Assembly (NCBI GenBank): GCA_027308685.1
Contig: DAIDEE010000021.1
Coordinates: 1-38,534, forward strand
Source: Acidocella sp.
GTDB taxonomy: Bacteria; Pseudomonadota; Alphaproteobacteria; Acetobacterales; Acetobacteraceae
Length of the DNA: 38,534 nt
Direction of reading: 5' to 3'
Under the pieces are notes generated by a model, which worked only from the letters and a program-made list of their open reading frames with translations, had not been told where the DNA came from and ran no database searches. Of this stretch, positions 30,974 to 38,534 are shown in pieces (position 1 is the stretch's first letter; every line of letters starts with the position of its first letter). The translations under genes and the position numbers were made by a program.

Positions 30974-33582
30974 AAACCACTTGCCCTTATTGCGGTGTCG
31001 GCTGCGGTTTGGATGTGAATAACAACGTCATCTCCGGCGATGTTTCGCACCCCGCCAATGCCGGTCGGCTCTGCATCAAAGGCTCAACGCTGGCGGCGAC
31101 GCTGGATGACAGCAACCGGCTACTGGTGCCGATGCTGAGCGGCAAACCGGCTTCATGGGACCAGGCGCTCGACGTGATCGCTGAAAAATTTTCCTCTGTC
31201 ATTGCCGAACATGGCCCTGACGCCGTGGCAATTTACGGCTCAGGGCAGTTTTTGACGGAAGATTATTACGTCGCCAACAAGCTGATGAAAGGCTTTATCG
31301 GCTCAGCAAATATCGACACAAATTCACGGCTTTGCATGGCATCCACCGTCGCCGGCCATGTCCGCGCTTTTGGTGAAGATGTTGTGCCAGGCTGCTACGA
31401 AGATATTGATGAAGCCGATCTGTTAGTACTCGTCGGCTCCAACACCGCTTGGTGTCATCCAATATTATTTGAACGCGCCTTGGCGGCCCGAGCTGCACGG
31501 GGCACTAAAATTGTTGTCATTGACCCGCGGCGTACAGCAACGGCGGCGTTAGCGGATTTGCATCTGCCAATCCGGGCCGATGCCGATACTCCATTATTCT
31601 TGAAACTGCTCGCAACACTCGCCGAACGCGGTGCTTTGGATCAGCGTTATATTACAGAGTATACGCTTGGCTTTGGGCCCGTGATACAATCGGCGCGGGA
31701 TGCAAAAGTGACGGCCCAGGAGCTTGGACTTACAGAGGCAGACCTAGCACGCTTCATCGATTGGTTTTGCAATACGCCGCGCACCGTGACCCTATTCAGC
31801 CAAGGCGTTAACCAATCCGCCAACGGCACCGACAAAGTAAATGCCATTATCAATGTGCATCTGGCGACCGGCCGTATCGGCAAACCCGGCATGGGGCCAT
31901 TCTCGCTCACCGGTCAGCCCAACGCGATGGGCGGCCGGGAAGTAGGCGGATTAGCCAACCAGCTTGCCGCGCATTTGCGGTTTGATTACGCCGCCGACCG
32001 CGCCCTGCTGCGGACATTTTGGGCGTCTGACAATCTTGCAACCAAGCCAGGCTTGAAAGCCGTTGAAATGTTCGACGCGGTTTTGTCAGGCCGCATCAAA
32101 GCCATTTGGATTGCCGCGACCAACCCGGCGGAAAGCCTGCCGCGGTCAGCCCGCGTGCGGGCAGCACTCGAGGCGTGCCCATTCGTGGTGGTGGCGGACT
32201 GCTGGCCGACGGAAACCACCAGGCTCGCAAACATAGTGTTGCCGGCTGCAGGCTGGTCTGAAAAAGACGGCACGGTGACAAATTCCGAACGCCGTATTTC
32301 CCGGCAACGGGCTTTCCGTTCCGCACCCGGTGAGGCCAAACCGGACTGGTGGATGTTTGCCGAACTTGGCCGCTGCATGGGATTTGCCGGGCAGTTCCAC
32401 TATACCAAATCTGCTGAAATTTTTCGCGAACACGCAACACTGTCCGGCTATGGAAATCAGGGCAAGCGGCTGTTTGATATTTCGCAGTACCAGCATATCA
32501 CCGATGCTGAATATGATCAGTTGCAGCCATTCACATGGGGGCATCCACGGTTTTTTGCGAATGGCGGTTTCCCTACCGCGAGTGGCAAAGCCAACTTCGT
32601 GACGGTGGACCGCGCAAAGCCAAAGCTGCGTGATGCATCCTACCCGTTTATTCTAAATACGGGGCGGCTGCGCGATCAATGGCACACCATGACACGCACC
32701 GGCTTCGTGCCATCCTTGATGGAGAGTGCGCCCGACCCGAGTTTTTCAATTGCCGAGCATGACGCGCAGACATACGGCTTGGAACCGGGAGATTTGGTGC
32801 GCGTCACTACCCGGCATGGCAGCGCCGTGCTGCCCGCGTTGATTTCCAATATGCAGCGCCCCGGTGAGATTTTTGCCGCCATGCATTGGACCCAGACGCA
32901 TAATGCAACCGGCAATGTGAACCAGCTCATCGGTGCGGCGCGCGATGCGCATTCCGGTCAGCCCGCTTCAAAGTTTGAAAATGCCGCGATCGAAAAATTA
33001 CCCGCCGCATGGCACGGTATTTTACAGACGCGCAATTTGACCCACCCAAGCGGACAATTCTGCGCGGCGCGCGTGCCGCTCTCAGGTGGGATGCATCGCT
33101 TCACAATGGCGGGGTGGAAAAAATTAGTGTTCGACAATGCCCTGCCGGATTGGGCGGCGCGGCTTTGTGGTGCGGATGCGGATGCTGAACGTATTGAGCT
33201 GACCGATGCCGGACGTGGCACATACCGGCTGGGGATTTTGCAAGGCAACCGCTTGCTGGCTTGCCTGTTCCTGGCGCCGCGGAAGGATTTGCTGCCCGGC
33301 AATAACGCACTGGCCACTTTGTTCCAGGTGGCAAGCTGGCAAACCAGTCGAATTGGAATTCTGATGGCCATCGCCGCACCGCAGACGGAAGCCGGCCCTA
33401 TGGTATGCGTGTGTCACCGCGTGACGGAAGCGGCGATACGTACCGCCATCCGGGAATCGCGGCTTGAGGATGTAGCCGCGATCGGCAAGACCCTGAAGGC
33501 GGGCACCAATTGCGGGTCGTGCAAAGGCGAACTTGCCGTTATTTTACAATCAGAGATCTCAACGCAGGAGTTGGTGGTATGA
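30970..33582 (+). CDS. nasA: Assimilatory nitrate reductase catalytic subunit (Mo-bisMGD)
   Basis: The 870-aa cytoplasmic enzyme begins at a GTG overlapping the nirD stop. The N-terminal [4Fe-4S] motif is CPYCGVGC with LCIKG. Molybdopterin regions include GSNTAWCHPILFER, DPRRTATAALADLHL and GQPNAMGGREVGGLANQL. A C-terminal BFD-like [2Fe-2S] domain (VCVCHRVTEAAI, then GTNCGSC) is present, as in Klebsiella NasA, and probably accepts electrons. No separate NasB-type reductase subunit follows, so the electron donor is probably encoded elsewhere or shared with NirB. Confidence 0.95.
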   Translation: MKTTCPYCGVGCGLDVNNNVISGDVSHPANAGRLCIKGSTLAATLDDSNRLLVPMLSGKPASWDQALDVIAEKFSSVIAEHGPDAVAIYGSGQFLTEDYYVANKLMKGFIGSANIDTNSRLCMASTVAGHVRAFGEDVVPGCYEDIDEADLLVLVGSNTAWCHPILFERALAARAARGTKIVVIDPRRTATAALADLHLPIRADADTPLFLKLLATLAERGALDQRYITEYTLGFGPVIQSARDAKVTAQELGLTEADLARFIDWFCNTPRTVTLFSQGVNQSANGTDKVNAIINVHLATGRIGKPGMGPFSLTGQPNAMGGREVGGLANQLAAHLRFDYAADRALLRTFWASDNLATKPGLKAVEMFDAVLSGRIKAIWIAATNPAESLPRSARVRAALEACPFVVVADCWPTETTRLANIVLPAAGWSEKDGTVTNSERRISRQRAFRSAPGEAKPDWWMFAELGRCMGFAGQFHYTKSAEIFREHATLSGYGNQGKRLFDISQYQHITDAEYDQLQPFTWGHPRFFANGGFPTASGKANFVTVDRAKPKLRDASYPFILNTGRLRDQWHTMTRTGFVPSLMESAPDPSFSIAEHDAQTYGLEPGDLVRVTTRHGSAVLPALISNMQRPGEIFAAMHWTQTHNATGNVNQLIGAARDAHSGQPASKFENAAIEKLPAAWHGILQTRNLTHPSGQFCAARVPLSGGMHRFTMAGWKKLVFDNALPDWAARLCGADADAERIELTDAGRGTYRLGILQGNRLLACLFLAPRKDLLPGNNALATLFQVASWQTSRIGILMAIAAPQTEAGPMVCVCHRVTEAAIRTAIRESRLEDVAAIGKTLKAGTNCGSCKGELAVILQSEISTQELVV

Positions 33583-34376
33583 GCAACGTAAGTCTGGTTG
33601 GCGCCGGCCCCGGAGACCCTGAATTACTGACTTTAAAAGCACTCAAGCGGCTGCAGTCGGCTGGGGTCGTTTTATATGATAGCCTTGTCGATCTACGCAT
33701 TATTGCGATGGCTTCTCCCACGGCCAGACTCATTGATGTCGGTAAGCGCTGTGGACGACACTCTGCCTCTCAGCGAGAAATTTGTGCATTGCTGGTGGCC
33801 GAAGCGTTGGCTGGGCATAATGTGGTGCGCCTAAAAGGCGGCGACCCGATGGTGTTTGCCCGCGCCACGGAAGAAATGGACGCGTTACGCGCGCACGATA
33901 TCGCATTTGAAGTTGTGCCCGGTATTACGGCAGCCACGGCGGCAGCGGCGGCACTTGAATTATCGCTAACCCAGCGCGGCATTGCGCGGTCTTTGCATTT
34001 CATTACCGGCCACGGCGCTGAAGGTGGACTACCAGCGCATGATTGGGTGTCACTCACCAAATCCGGCGGCACGCTGGTGGTTTATATGGGCAGCCAAACG
34101 CTGGGCGGCACAGCGGCGCATCTTATAGAAGCTGGTATGGAGCCAGGGATGCCAGCGGTTGCAATTGAACATGTTAGCCTCGGAAACCAGAAAATCGTCC
34201 AAGGGACCATTGCGACATTGCCAAACATGCTGGATCAAGAACCATTTGTCGGACCAGTTCTAATCATGATTGGGGAAGCTATGAGCAACACCAACCAGCC
34301 GCTCAATCGACTTGATGATTCACGGGAAGTTTCAGAATTTCGCGCACAAATTATTGAGATTATGACAGAACGATAA
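33579..34376 (+). CDS. cobA: Uroporphyrinogen-III C-methyltransferase (SUMT)
   Basis: The 265-aa protein has the SUMT motifs VSLVGAGPGDPELLTLKALK, VVLYDSLVD, GKRCGRHSASQREI, VRLKGGDPMVFARATEE, VVPGITAATAAAA and TLVVYMG. It makes precorrin-2, the sirohaem precursor required by NirB. No CysG-type dehydrogenase/ferrochelatase domain is attached, so those steps come from elsewhere. The ATG overlaps the nasA stop by 4 bases, closing the operon. Confidence 0.95.
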   Translation: MSNVSLVGAGPGDPELLTLKALKRLQSAGVVLYDSLVDLRIIAMASPTARLIDVGKRCGRHSASQREICALLVAEALAGHNVVRLKGGDPMVFARATEEMDALRAHDIAFEVVPGITAATAAAAALELSLTQRGIARSLHFITGHGAEGGLPAHDWVSLTKSGGTLVVYMGSQTLGGTAAHLIEAGMEPGMPAVAIEHVSLGNQKIVQGTIATLPNMLDQEPFVGPVLIMIGEAMSNTNQPLNRLDDSREVSEFRAQIIEIMTER

Positions 34377-34611
34377 TTCTATTCGCATTTTATATATACA
34401 CCAATCATACTTACCAGCACAACCATTTATGCGCTAATAATGTGCAGAGCTTTTACCGACATCGGCTACTCAAATGACATTGATTTTGTGAGATAATTCT
34501 TACCTATTGACACCAGTAATCCAGGCTAAGAGCCTGACGAGCGCCTAGGGCCTGTGGTCAATTGGGCCCGAAGTAATGAAACGTCCAAATTTCCCATACG
34601 CCTTTATCAAC
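34377..34611. other. Intergenic region after cobA
   Basis: About 235 AT-rich bases between the assimilation operon and the IS21 end, with no recognised gene, RNA or strong terminator hairpin. A TAGGGCCTGTGGTCA-like sequence near 34546 may be older IS debris; not assignable. Confidence 0.4.
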
Positions 34612-34632
34612 TGTCAATCGGCACGTAAAAGG

Positions 34633-36303
34633 GGCTCTGACTCACATTTGGTGCAGTGTGGGTGTTGATGGATGAATGAGCCTGGCTTTCAGTAGATCGA
34701 GCTTGGCACGGCCATACATTTGACGTTTCATGAGTTTCAGCTTGGTGATCTGGCCTTCCGTCTGTCCATTTGACCAGGGTTCGACGATAGCAGCTGCGAC
34801 GGCTTCATGGTCGGCATTCAAACCGTTTACAAAGGATGCGAGTGTTGTTGGTCTGGCCTGTTCCAACCAGGCGGGAAGTTCCTCGCTCCGTCTGCGCTGA
34901 ATCATCTTGTGAAAGCGATCGACAAGATCCCGCACCACCGAGAGAGCCGGTACCGTTGCCTCTATCCTAGCAACGAGAATCGCATCTGATCTCGAGAGCT
35001 GATCCCGCGCCATTGTCATGAGGCGGGTAATCACACGCGCTGATGGACATTTGCTCGGGATACTGCCTGGCGCAGCGTCGTTCCGTCGCCGTCGTGTCGT
35101 CCATTCGGCAACAACACGTGAACTGCCCCTGAAGCCACGCACCTGAAGCCGTCGCCAAAGTTCGGCACCATTCCGACAACCGGCTTCCCATTCAGCATCG
35201 AGTGCAGCAAGCCAAGGGGTCAGCGAAGCCTCCCGGCTACGAAAAATATCGTTGCGGCCGTCACGCACAACCTGCCGTACAGTCTTTCTATTATACCCCG
35301 TTGCCCGCACAATGGCCTTGATCGGCATCTCCTTATCGGCAAGCGCACGGATTGCGGCGTCCGCCTCTTGCCGACGCAGAAAGCCTTCATATTGAAGGCG
35401 CTCCGCACAGGTGAGAAGTGCTGGATCAATTTCACCGGCACCCATCGCCTCCCGGATCGCGCGCATCGATTTGCGTACTGCATCAAAGAAGGCTTGGCTG
35501 GCATTTTCCATGAGGTGCCAGCGGTCGGCGACTTGACGTGCTCCTGGTAGAGCGCGGGCCGCCGCATGACCATATCCGCCGCCTCGGTCTCGGGAGATGA
35601 TCTTGATATCCGGATGGGCCTTGAGCCAGGCTTCAACACTGGCAGCCTCCCGGTCCGGCAGTATATCTATGATTTGCCGGCGCTCGAGGTCACAAATCAC
35701 CGTTCCGTATCGCTGCCCCCGCTTCCAAGCCCAGTCGTCGATACCGATGATGGTCGGTGTACTCGACACTCTCACCGCATGCCTGCGAACGGTCCTGAGC
35801 AATGTGTCCCGGCTGACCGGCATCAGAAGACGGCGAGCCAGCCCGGCAGCCGGTCGGCCACCCAATGCCAAACCCAGGTGATGCACGACCCTCTCAAAGC
35901 GGCCGGTTCGGCGGGCATAAGTGGGCGCCACATCTTCGGCAAAGCGTTCAACGAAAATCTGCCGGGCACAACTGGGTTCGCTACAGCGGAATCGCCGAGC
36001 CGACAGTTCAATCCTGACAAGGCGGCCAAGGGACGGCAAGTCGCCAAGCCGGCGCCGATATCTACTATGAATACGCCGGGACGGTTGCCGACAGTCTGGG
36101 CAGCACGAAAATTCAGCGCGGGAATGCCCAGTAATCAATAGCTCGCCATCCACAAGTTCAATCTTCTCGATCACCACCCCAGCCGCCGCAATTGCGGCCC
36201 GCAGCTCCTTGCGATGCATGACGACTCCTCACCTCAGGGGAAATCTCCAGCATCATAATACCCACGCTGCACCAAATTGCTGCACCAAATGTGAGTCAGA
36301 GCC
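34633..36303 (-). mobile_element. Complete ISL3-family insertion sequence
   Basis: Perfect 23-bp inverted repeats at 34633-34655 (GGCTCTGACTCACATT...) and 36281-36303 bound a full-length transposase. The flanks TAAAAGG(G) at 34626-34633 and 36304-36311 form a 7-8 bp target duplication; the eighth base is ambiguous because the element begins with G. ISL3 elements make 8-bp duplications. The insertion lies inside an IS21 terminal repeat. Its intact ends and gene suggest a recent, possibly active copy. Confidence 0.92.
34642..36219 (-). CDS. ISL3-family transposase
   Basis: The 525-aa protein is full length. It has an N-terminal zinc-finger pair (CCPDCRQPSRRIHSRYRR; FRCSEPSCARQIFVERF) and a DDE core with IIGIDDWAWKRGQRYGTVICD, VADRWHLMENA, and the terminal glutamate in SNGQTEGQITKLKLMKRQMYGRA. 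The ATG at 36219 has GAGGAG upstream. The stop codon lies inside the left inverted repeat, as is common for ISL3. Confidence 0.95.
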   Translation of the reverse strand: MHRKELRAAIAAAGVVIEKIELVDGELLITGHSRAEFSCCPDCRQPSRRIHSRYRRRLGDLPSLGRLVRIELSARRFRCSEPSCARQIFVERFAEDVAPTYARRTGRFERVVHHLGLALGGRPAAGLARRLLMPVSRDTLLRTVRRHAVRVSSTPTIIGIDDWAWKRGQRYGTVICDLERRQIIDILPDREAASVEAWLKAHPDIKIISRDRGGGYGHAAARALPGARQVADRWHLMENASQAFFDAVRKSMRAIREAMGAGEIDPALLTCAERLQYEGFLRRQEADAAIRALADKEMPIKAIVRATGYNRKTVRQVVRDGRNDIFRSREASLTPWLAALDAEWEAGCRNGAELWRRLQVRGFRGSSRVVAEWTTRRRRNDAAPGSIPSKCPSARVITRLMTMARDQLSRSDAILVARIEATVPALSVVRDLVDRFHKMIQRRRSEELPAWLEQARPTTLASFVNGLNADHEAVAAAIVEPWSNGQTEGQITKLKLMKRQMYGRAKLDLLKARLIHPSTPTLHQM

Positions 36304-36388
36304 TAAAAGGGACCCCCTATCGGCGTGCAAAAAGAACCCCTTTGGTACGGCAGTTTGGGCTTGTCCAGGTAGCGAACAGGAGGGTGTT

Positions 36389-36436
36389 GATTTTCACTGA
36401 GATCTGACCCGGGATTTTCATCGAGAATTGACCCGG
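36389..36436. repeat. Two tandem 24-bp IS21 terminal repeats
   Basis: Units at 36389-36412 and 36413-36436 share GATTTTCA, GAGA and TGACCCGG and agree at 20 of 24 positions. They are inboard of the repeat pair split by ISL3 and downstream of istB. Confidence 0.75.
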
Positions 36437-36469
36437 GTTGAAGATATGTCTCGCGTTGTGTGGGACGGG

Positions 36470-37252
36470 TCAAGTTGCTGTGGATTTATCCTTTCTGGTT
36501 TTTGGTCTGTTGGTGCTGTCCTTGAAGCGGAAGCTGTCATTACCGGTCTCGATGATGTGGCAATGATGGGTCAGGCGGTCGAGCAGCGCTGTGGTCATCT
36601 TGGCATCACCGAACACTCCGGCCCATTCGCTGAAACTGAGGTTGGTGGTGATGATGACGCTGGTGCGCTCATAGAGCTTGGAGAGCAGGTGGAAGAGCAG
36701 CGCGCCGCCTGACGGACTGAACGGCAGGTATCCGAGCTCATCGAGGACTACGAGGTCGAGGCGCAGTAGGCGTTCGGCCAGCTGGCCTGCTTTGTTCAAT
36801 GCCTTCTCTTGCTCAAGCGCATTGACCAGATCGACGGTGGCAAAGAACCGGACCTTCTTGCGGTGATGCTCGACCGCCTGCACGCCCAAGGCGGTGGCGA
36901 CGTGGCTTTTGCCGGTTCCGGGGCCACCGATCAGCACGATATTGTCGGCACCATCCATGAACTCGCCGCGGTGTAATTGCCGGATCAGAGCCTCATTGGC
37001 CTCGCTGGCGGCAAAGTCGAAGCCGGTCAGATCCTTGTAAGCAGGGAACCGGGCCGCCTTGATCTGGTAGGAGATGGACCTGACCTCGCGCTCGGCCATC
37101 TCCGCCTTGAGCAACTGCGAGAGGATCGGCACGGCCGCATCGAAGGCAGGCGCACCTTGTTCGATCAGGTCACCAACAGCCTGGGCCATGCCGAACATTT
37201 TAAGGCCGCGCAGCATCACCACCACGGCCGCACTGGCGGGATCATGACGCAT
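36470..37252 (-). CDS. istB: IS21-family ATPase helper IstB
   Basis: The 260-aa AAA+ protein has Walker [10 protein letters not shown], Walker [13 protein letters not shown] and sensor-type [16 protein letters not shown]. The start [19 protein letters not shown] is the usual IstB N-terminus and overlaps the istA stop by 11 bases; a longer frame to 37294 exists. IstB helps the transposase with target choice and strand transfer. Confidence 0.95.
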   Translation of the reverse strand: MRHDPASAAVVVMLRGLKMFGMAQAVGDLIEQGAPAFDAAVPILSQLLKAEMAEREVRSISYQIKAARFPAYKDLTGFDFAASEANEALIRQLHRGEFMDGADNIVLIGGPGTGKSHVATALGVQAVEHHRKKVRFFATVDLVNALEQEKALNKAGQLAERLLRLDLVVLDELGYLPFSPSGGALLFHLLSKLYERTSVIITTNLSFSEWAGVFGDAKMTTALLDRLTHHCHIIETGNDSFRFKDSTNRPKTRKDKSTAT

Positions 37253-38534
37253 GGCGCTGTCCCCTGTCACGAAGGGTGTCATAGCGCTCAACATTGGCTA
37301 CCGGTTCTCGTGCCAGGCGCAGGGCCTGAGGGGCGTCGATCGGGGGCGCCGGCGGGGCCTTGCCGTCGGTCAGCCGGTGCAGAACGTTGATGATATGAGT
37401 CTTGGTCGCAACGCCGGCTTCAAGTGCAAGCTCGACGGCGCATAGAACGGCCTGCTCATCATGCTGGAGAACCAGGGCCAGGATCTCGACCATCTCCCGA
37501 TCACCACCAGATCGCTTGAGCAGCTGGCCCTGCAGCCGCCTGAAGGCTTCGGGCAACTCCACGAATGGGGCGCCATTGCGTAAAGCCCCAGGTTTGCGCT
37601 GGATGACGGCGAGATAATGTCGCCAATCGTAAACCGTTCGTCCCGGCAGGTAATGGGATCGCTCGATGATCCGGGCATGCTCGCACAACACCTGTCCCTC
37701 GGCGGCGATAACGATCCGTTCCGGGTAAATCCGCAGGCTCACCGGCCGGTTGGCAAAGGATGCCGGCACGCTGTAGCGATTGCGCTCAAAGTTCACGAGG
37801 CAGGTCGGCGACACACGCTTGGTGTGCTCGACAAAGCCATCGAAGGGACGCCCTAGTGGCATCAGATGGCCCCGTTCAGCTTCATGCGCATCGGCGATGG
37901 TGCCCGGCAAAACCCCATGCTGAATCTGCCCCCATTGCTCAATGCAGCGTGCCTCAAGCCAGGCGTTGAGCGCATTCAAATCAGCAAAACTGGGCAATGG
38001 TTGCCATAGCCGGCGCCGTGCATCCTGCACGTTCTTCTCAACCTGACCCTTCTCCCAGCCCGATGCCGGATTGCAAAAATCCGTCTCGAACAGATAGTGG
38101 CTGGCCATGGCGGCAAAGCGGGCATTGACCTGCCGGGCCTTGCCCGTGCCGATCCGGTCAACGGCGGTCTTCATATTATCGAAGATGCCACGCTGGGGAA
38201 CGCCTCCAAGAACCCGGAACGCCTCGGCCAGGGCATCGAACAGCATCTCGTGGGTCTGCAGCAGATAGGCCCGGACGATAAATACCCGGCTATGCGACAG
38301 CTTGGTATGCGCCACCTGCAGCTTGGTCCGCTCGCCAGCAATCACCGCCCAGTCCTCGCTCCAGTCAAACTGGAACGCCTCGCCGGCCGCAAAGGCCAGC
38401 GGCACGAAGGTTCCGCGGCCGCTGGTCTGTTGTTCAAGCAGCCGATCAGCCTTCCAGCCACGGGCAAAGGCCGCGACGCGCCCATAGGAACCGTCATAGC
38501 CCAGCGCCACAAGATCAGCGTGCAACTGCTTTGC
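37242..38534 (-). CDS. istA: IS21-family transposase IstA (5' end outside the window)
   Basis: The C-terminal 430 residues are visible and the frame stays open to the last base; roughly the first 70-90 residues (helix-turn-helix) are missing by truncation of the window, not mutation. The DDE catalytic residues lie in [27 protein letters not shown] and [16 protein letters not shown]. The C-terminal beta-barrel region [26 protein letters not shown] is typical of IstA. Confidence 0.94.
   Translation of the reverse strand, partial: AKQLHADLVALGYDGSYGRVAAFARGWKADRLLEQQTSGRGTFVPLAFAAGEAFQFDWSEDWAVIAGERTKLQVAHTKLSHSRVFIVRAYLLQTHEMLFDALAEAFRVLGGVPQRGIFDNMKTAVDRIGTGKARQVNARFAAMASHYLFETDFCNPASGWEKGQVEKNVQDARRRLWQPLPSFADLNALNAWLEARCIEQWGQIQHGVLPGTIADAHEAERGHLMPLGRPFDGFVEHTKRVSPTCLVNFERNRYSVPASFANRPVSLRIYPERIVIAAEGQVLCEHARIIERSHYLPGRTVYDWRHYLAVIQRKPGALRNGAPFVELPEAFRRLQGQLLKRSGGDREMVEILALVLQHDEQAVLCAVELALEAGVATKTHIINVLHRLTDGKAPPAPPIDAPQALRLAREPVANVERYDTLRDRGQRHAS

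Larger units (their letters stand above)
34612..38534. mobile_element. IS21-family element, interrupted by ISL3 and cut by the window end
   Basis: The outer end begins TGTCAATCGG at 34612. With the ISL3 insertion removed, it has 24-bp-spaced terminal repeats at about 34612-36350 (ATCGGCRYGYAAAA... twice) and 36389-36436 (GATTTTCA...TGACCCGG twice). istB and the C-terminal part of istA follow on the minus strand. The far end is beyond the window. Confidence 0.75.

Noticed and set aside
35566-36141. 191-aa plus-strand frame inside ISL3
   Set aside because: Antisense shadow of the intact transposase with no family motif.

Overview
The window is about 58% GC-looking proteobacterial DNA. It most resembles an alphaproteobacterium, probably Acetobacteraceae or another member of the Rhodospirillales. 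This is inferred from protein family flavour, IS content and gene layout, not from any marker gene. The core, roughly 1.6-34.4 kb, is a nitrogen-oxide island. It holds respiratory and assimilatory nitrate reduction together with nitrosative-stress defence, and mobile-element debris flanks it on both sides.

Left edge (1-1354): the end of an IS21-type element with four 24-bp tandem repeats has cut off the C-terminus of a serine recombinase. Two small accessory ORFs of the recombinase element follow, then the C-terminal remnant of an IS66 TnpC with its right terminus. Next come an exported COG4798-like methyltransferase and a 149-bp MITE-like element with near-perfect 20-bp inverted repeats.

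NO-defence module 1 (2.85-4.6 kb): an Rrf2-family regulator is divergent from an YtfE/Ric di-iron repair protein and a group III truncated haemoglobin. Two palindromes of 6-5-6 geometry (TGGTAY-N5-ATACCA) cover the predicted -35 and +1 of the divergent promoter.

Nitrate respiration (5.4-14.6 kb, minus strand): narK-narGHJI, a parvulin-type PPIase and a 98-aa conserved-looking protein form one operon. Upstream lies a perfect FNR/DNR box, with a second palindrome (ATATCG-N5-CGATAT) over the expected -10/-35 region. A MarR-family gene is divergent from it.

NO-defence module 2 (15.2-20.8 kb, minus strand): hcp, an Hcp-reductase-like flavoprotein, nsrR, a nitronate monooxygenase fused to a ferritin-like domain, a second group III truncated haemoglobin and a HemJ-like membrane protein form an operon. 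It has an FNR/DNR box and a half-copy of the ATATCG motif upstream. Divergent from hcp are an HPP-CBS membrane protein, then a ClC-CBS anion channel or transporter, then a small membrane protein. Both larger genes carry the ATATCG-type palindrome. This recurrent motif ties respiration, NO detoxification and anion transport into one candidate regulon, and it is the most interesting signal in the window. NsrR, encoded inside the regulon, is the leading candidate to read it.

Nitrate assimilation (25.0-34.4 kb, plus strand): nasT-nasS, then a sigma-54 promoter and an RNA leader with hairpins (one with an AxxGxx hexaloop as expected for ANTAR control), then the nitrate/nitrite MFS transporter, nirB, nirD, nasA and cobA. 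Together these take nitrate to ammonium and supply the sirohaem precursor.

Right edge (34.6-38.5 kb): an IS21-family element (istB, partial istA) has its terminal 24-bp repeat array interrupted by a complete ISL3 element with 23-bp inverted repeats and a 7-8 bp target duplication.

No rRNA, tRNA or CRISPR array was seen. No nirK/nirS, nor or nos genes are present, so within this window the pathway ends at ammonium, not N2.
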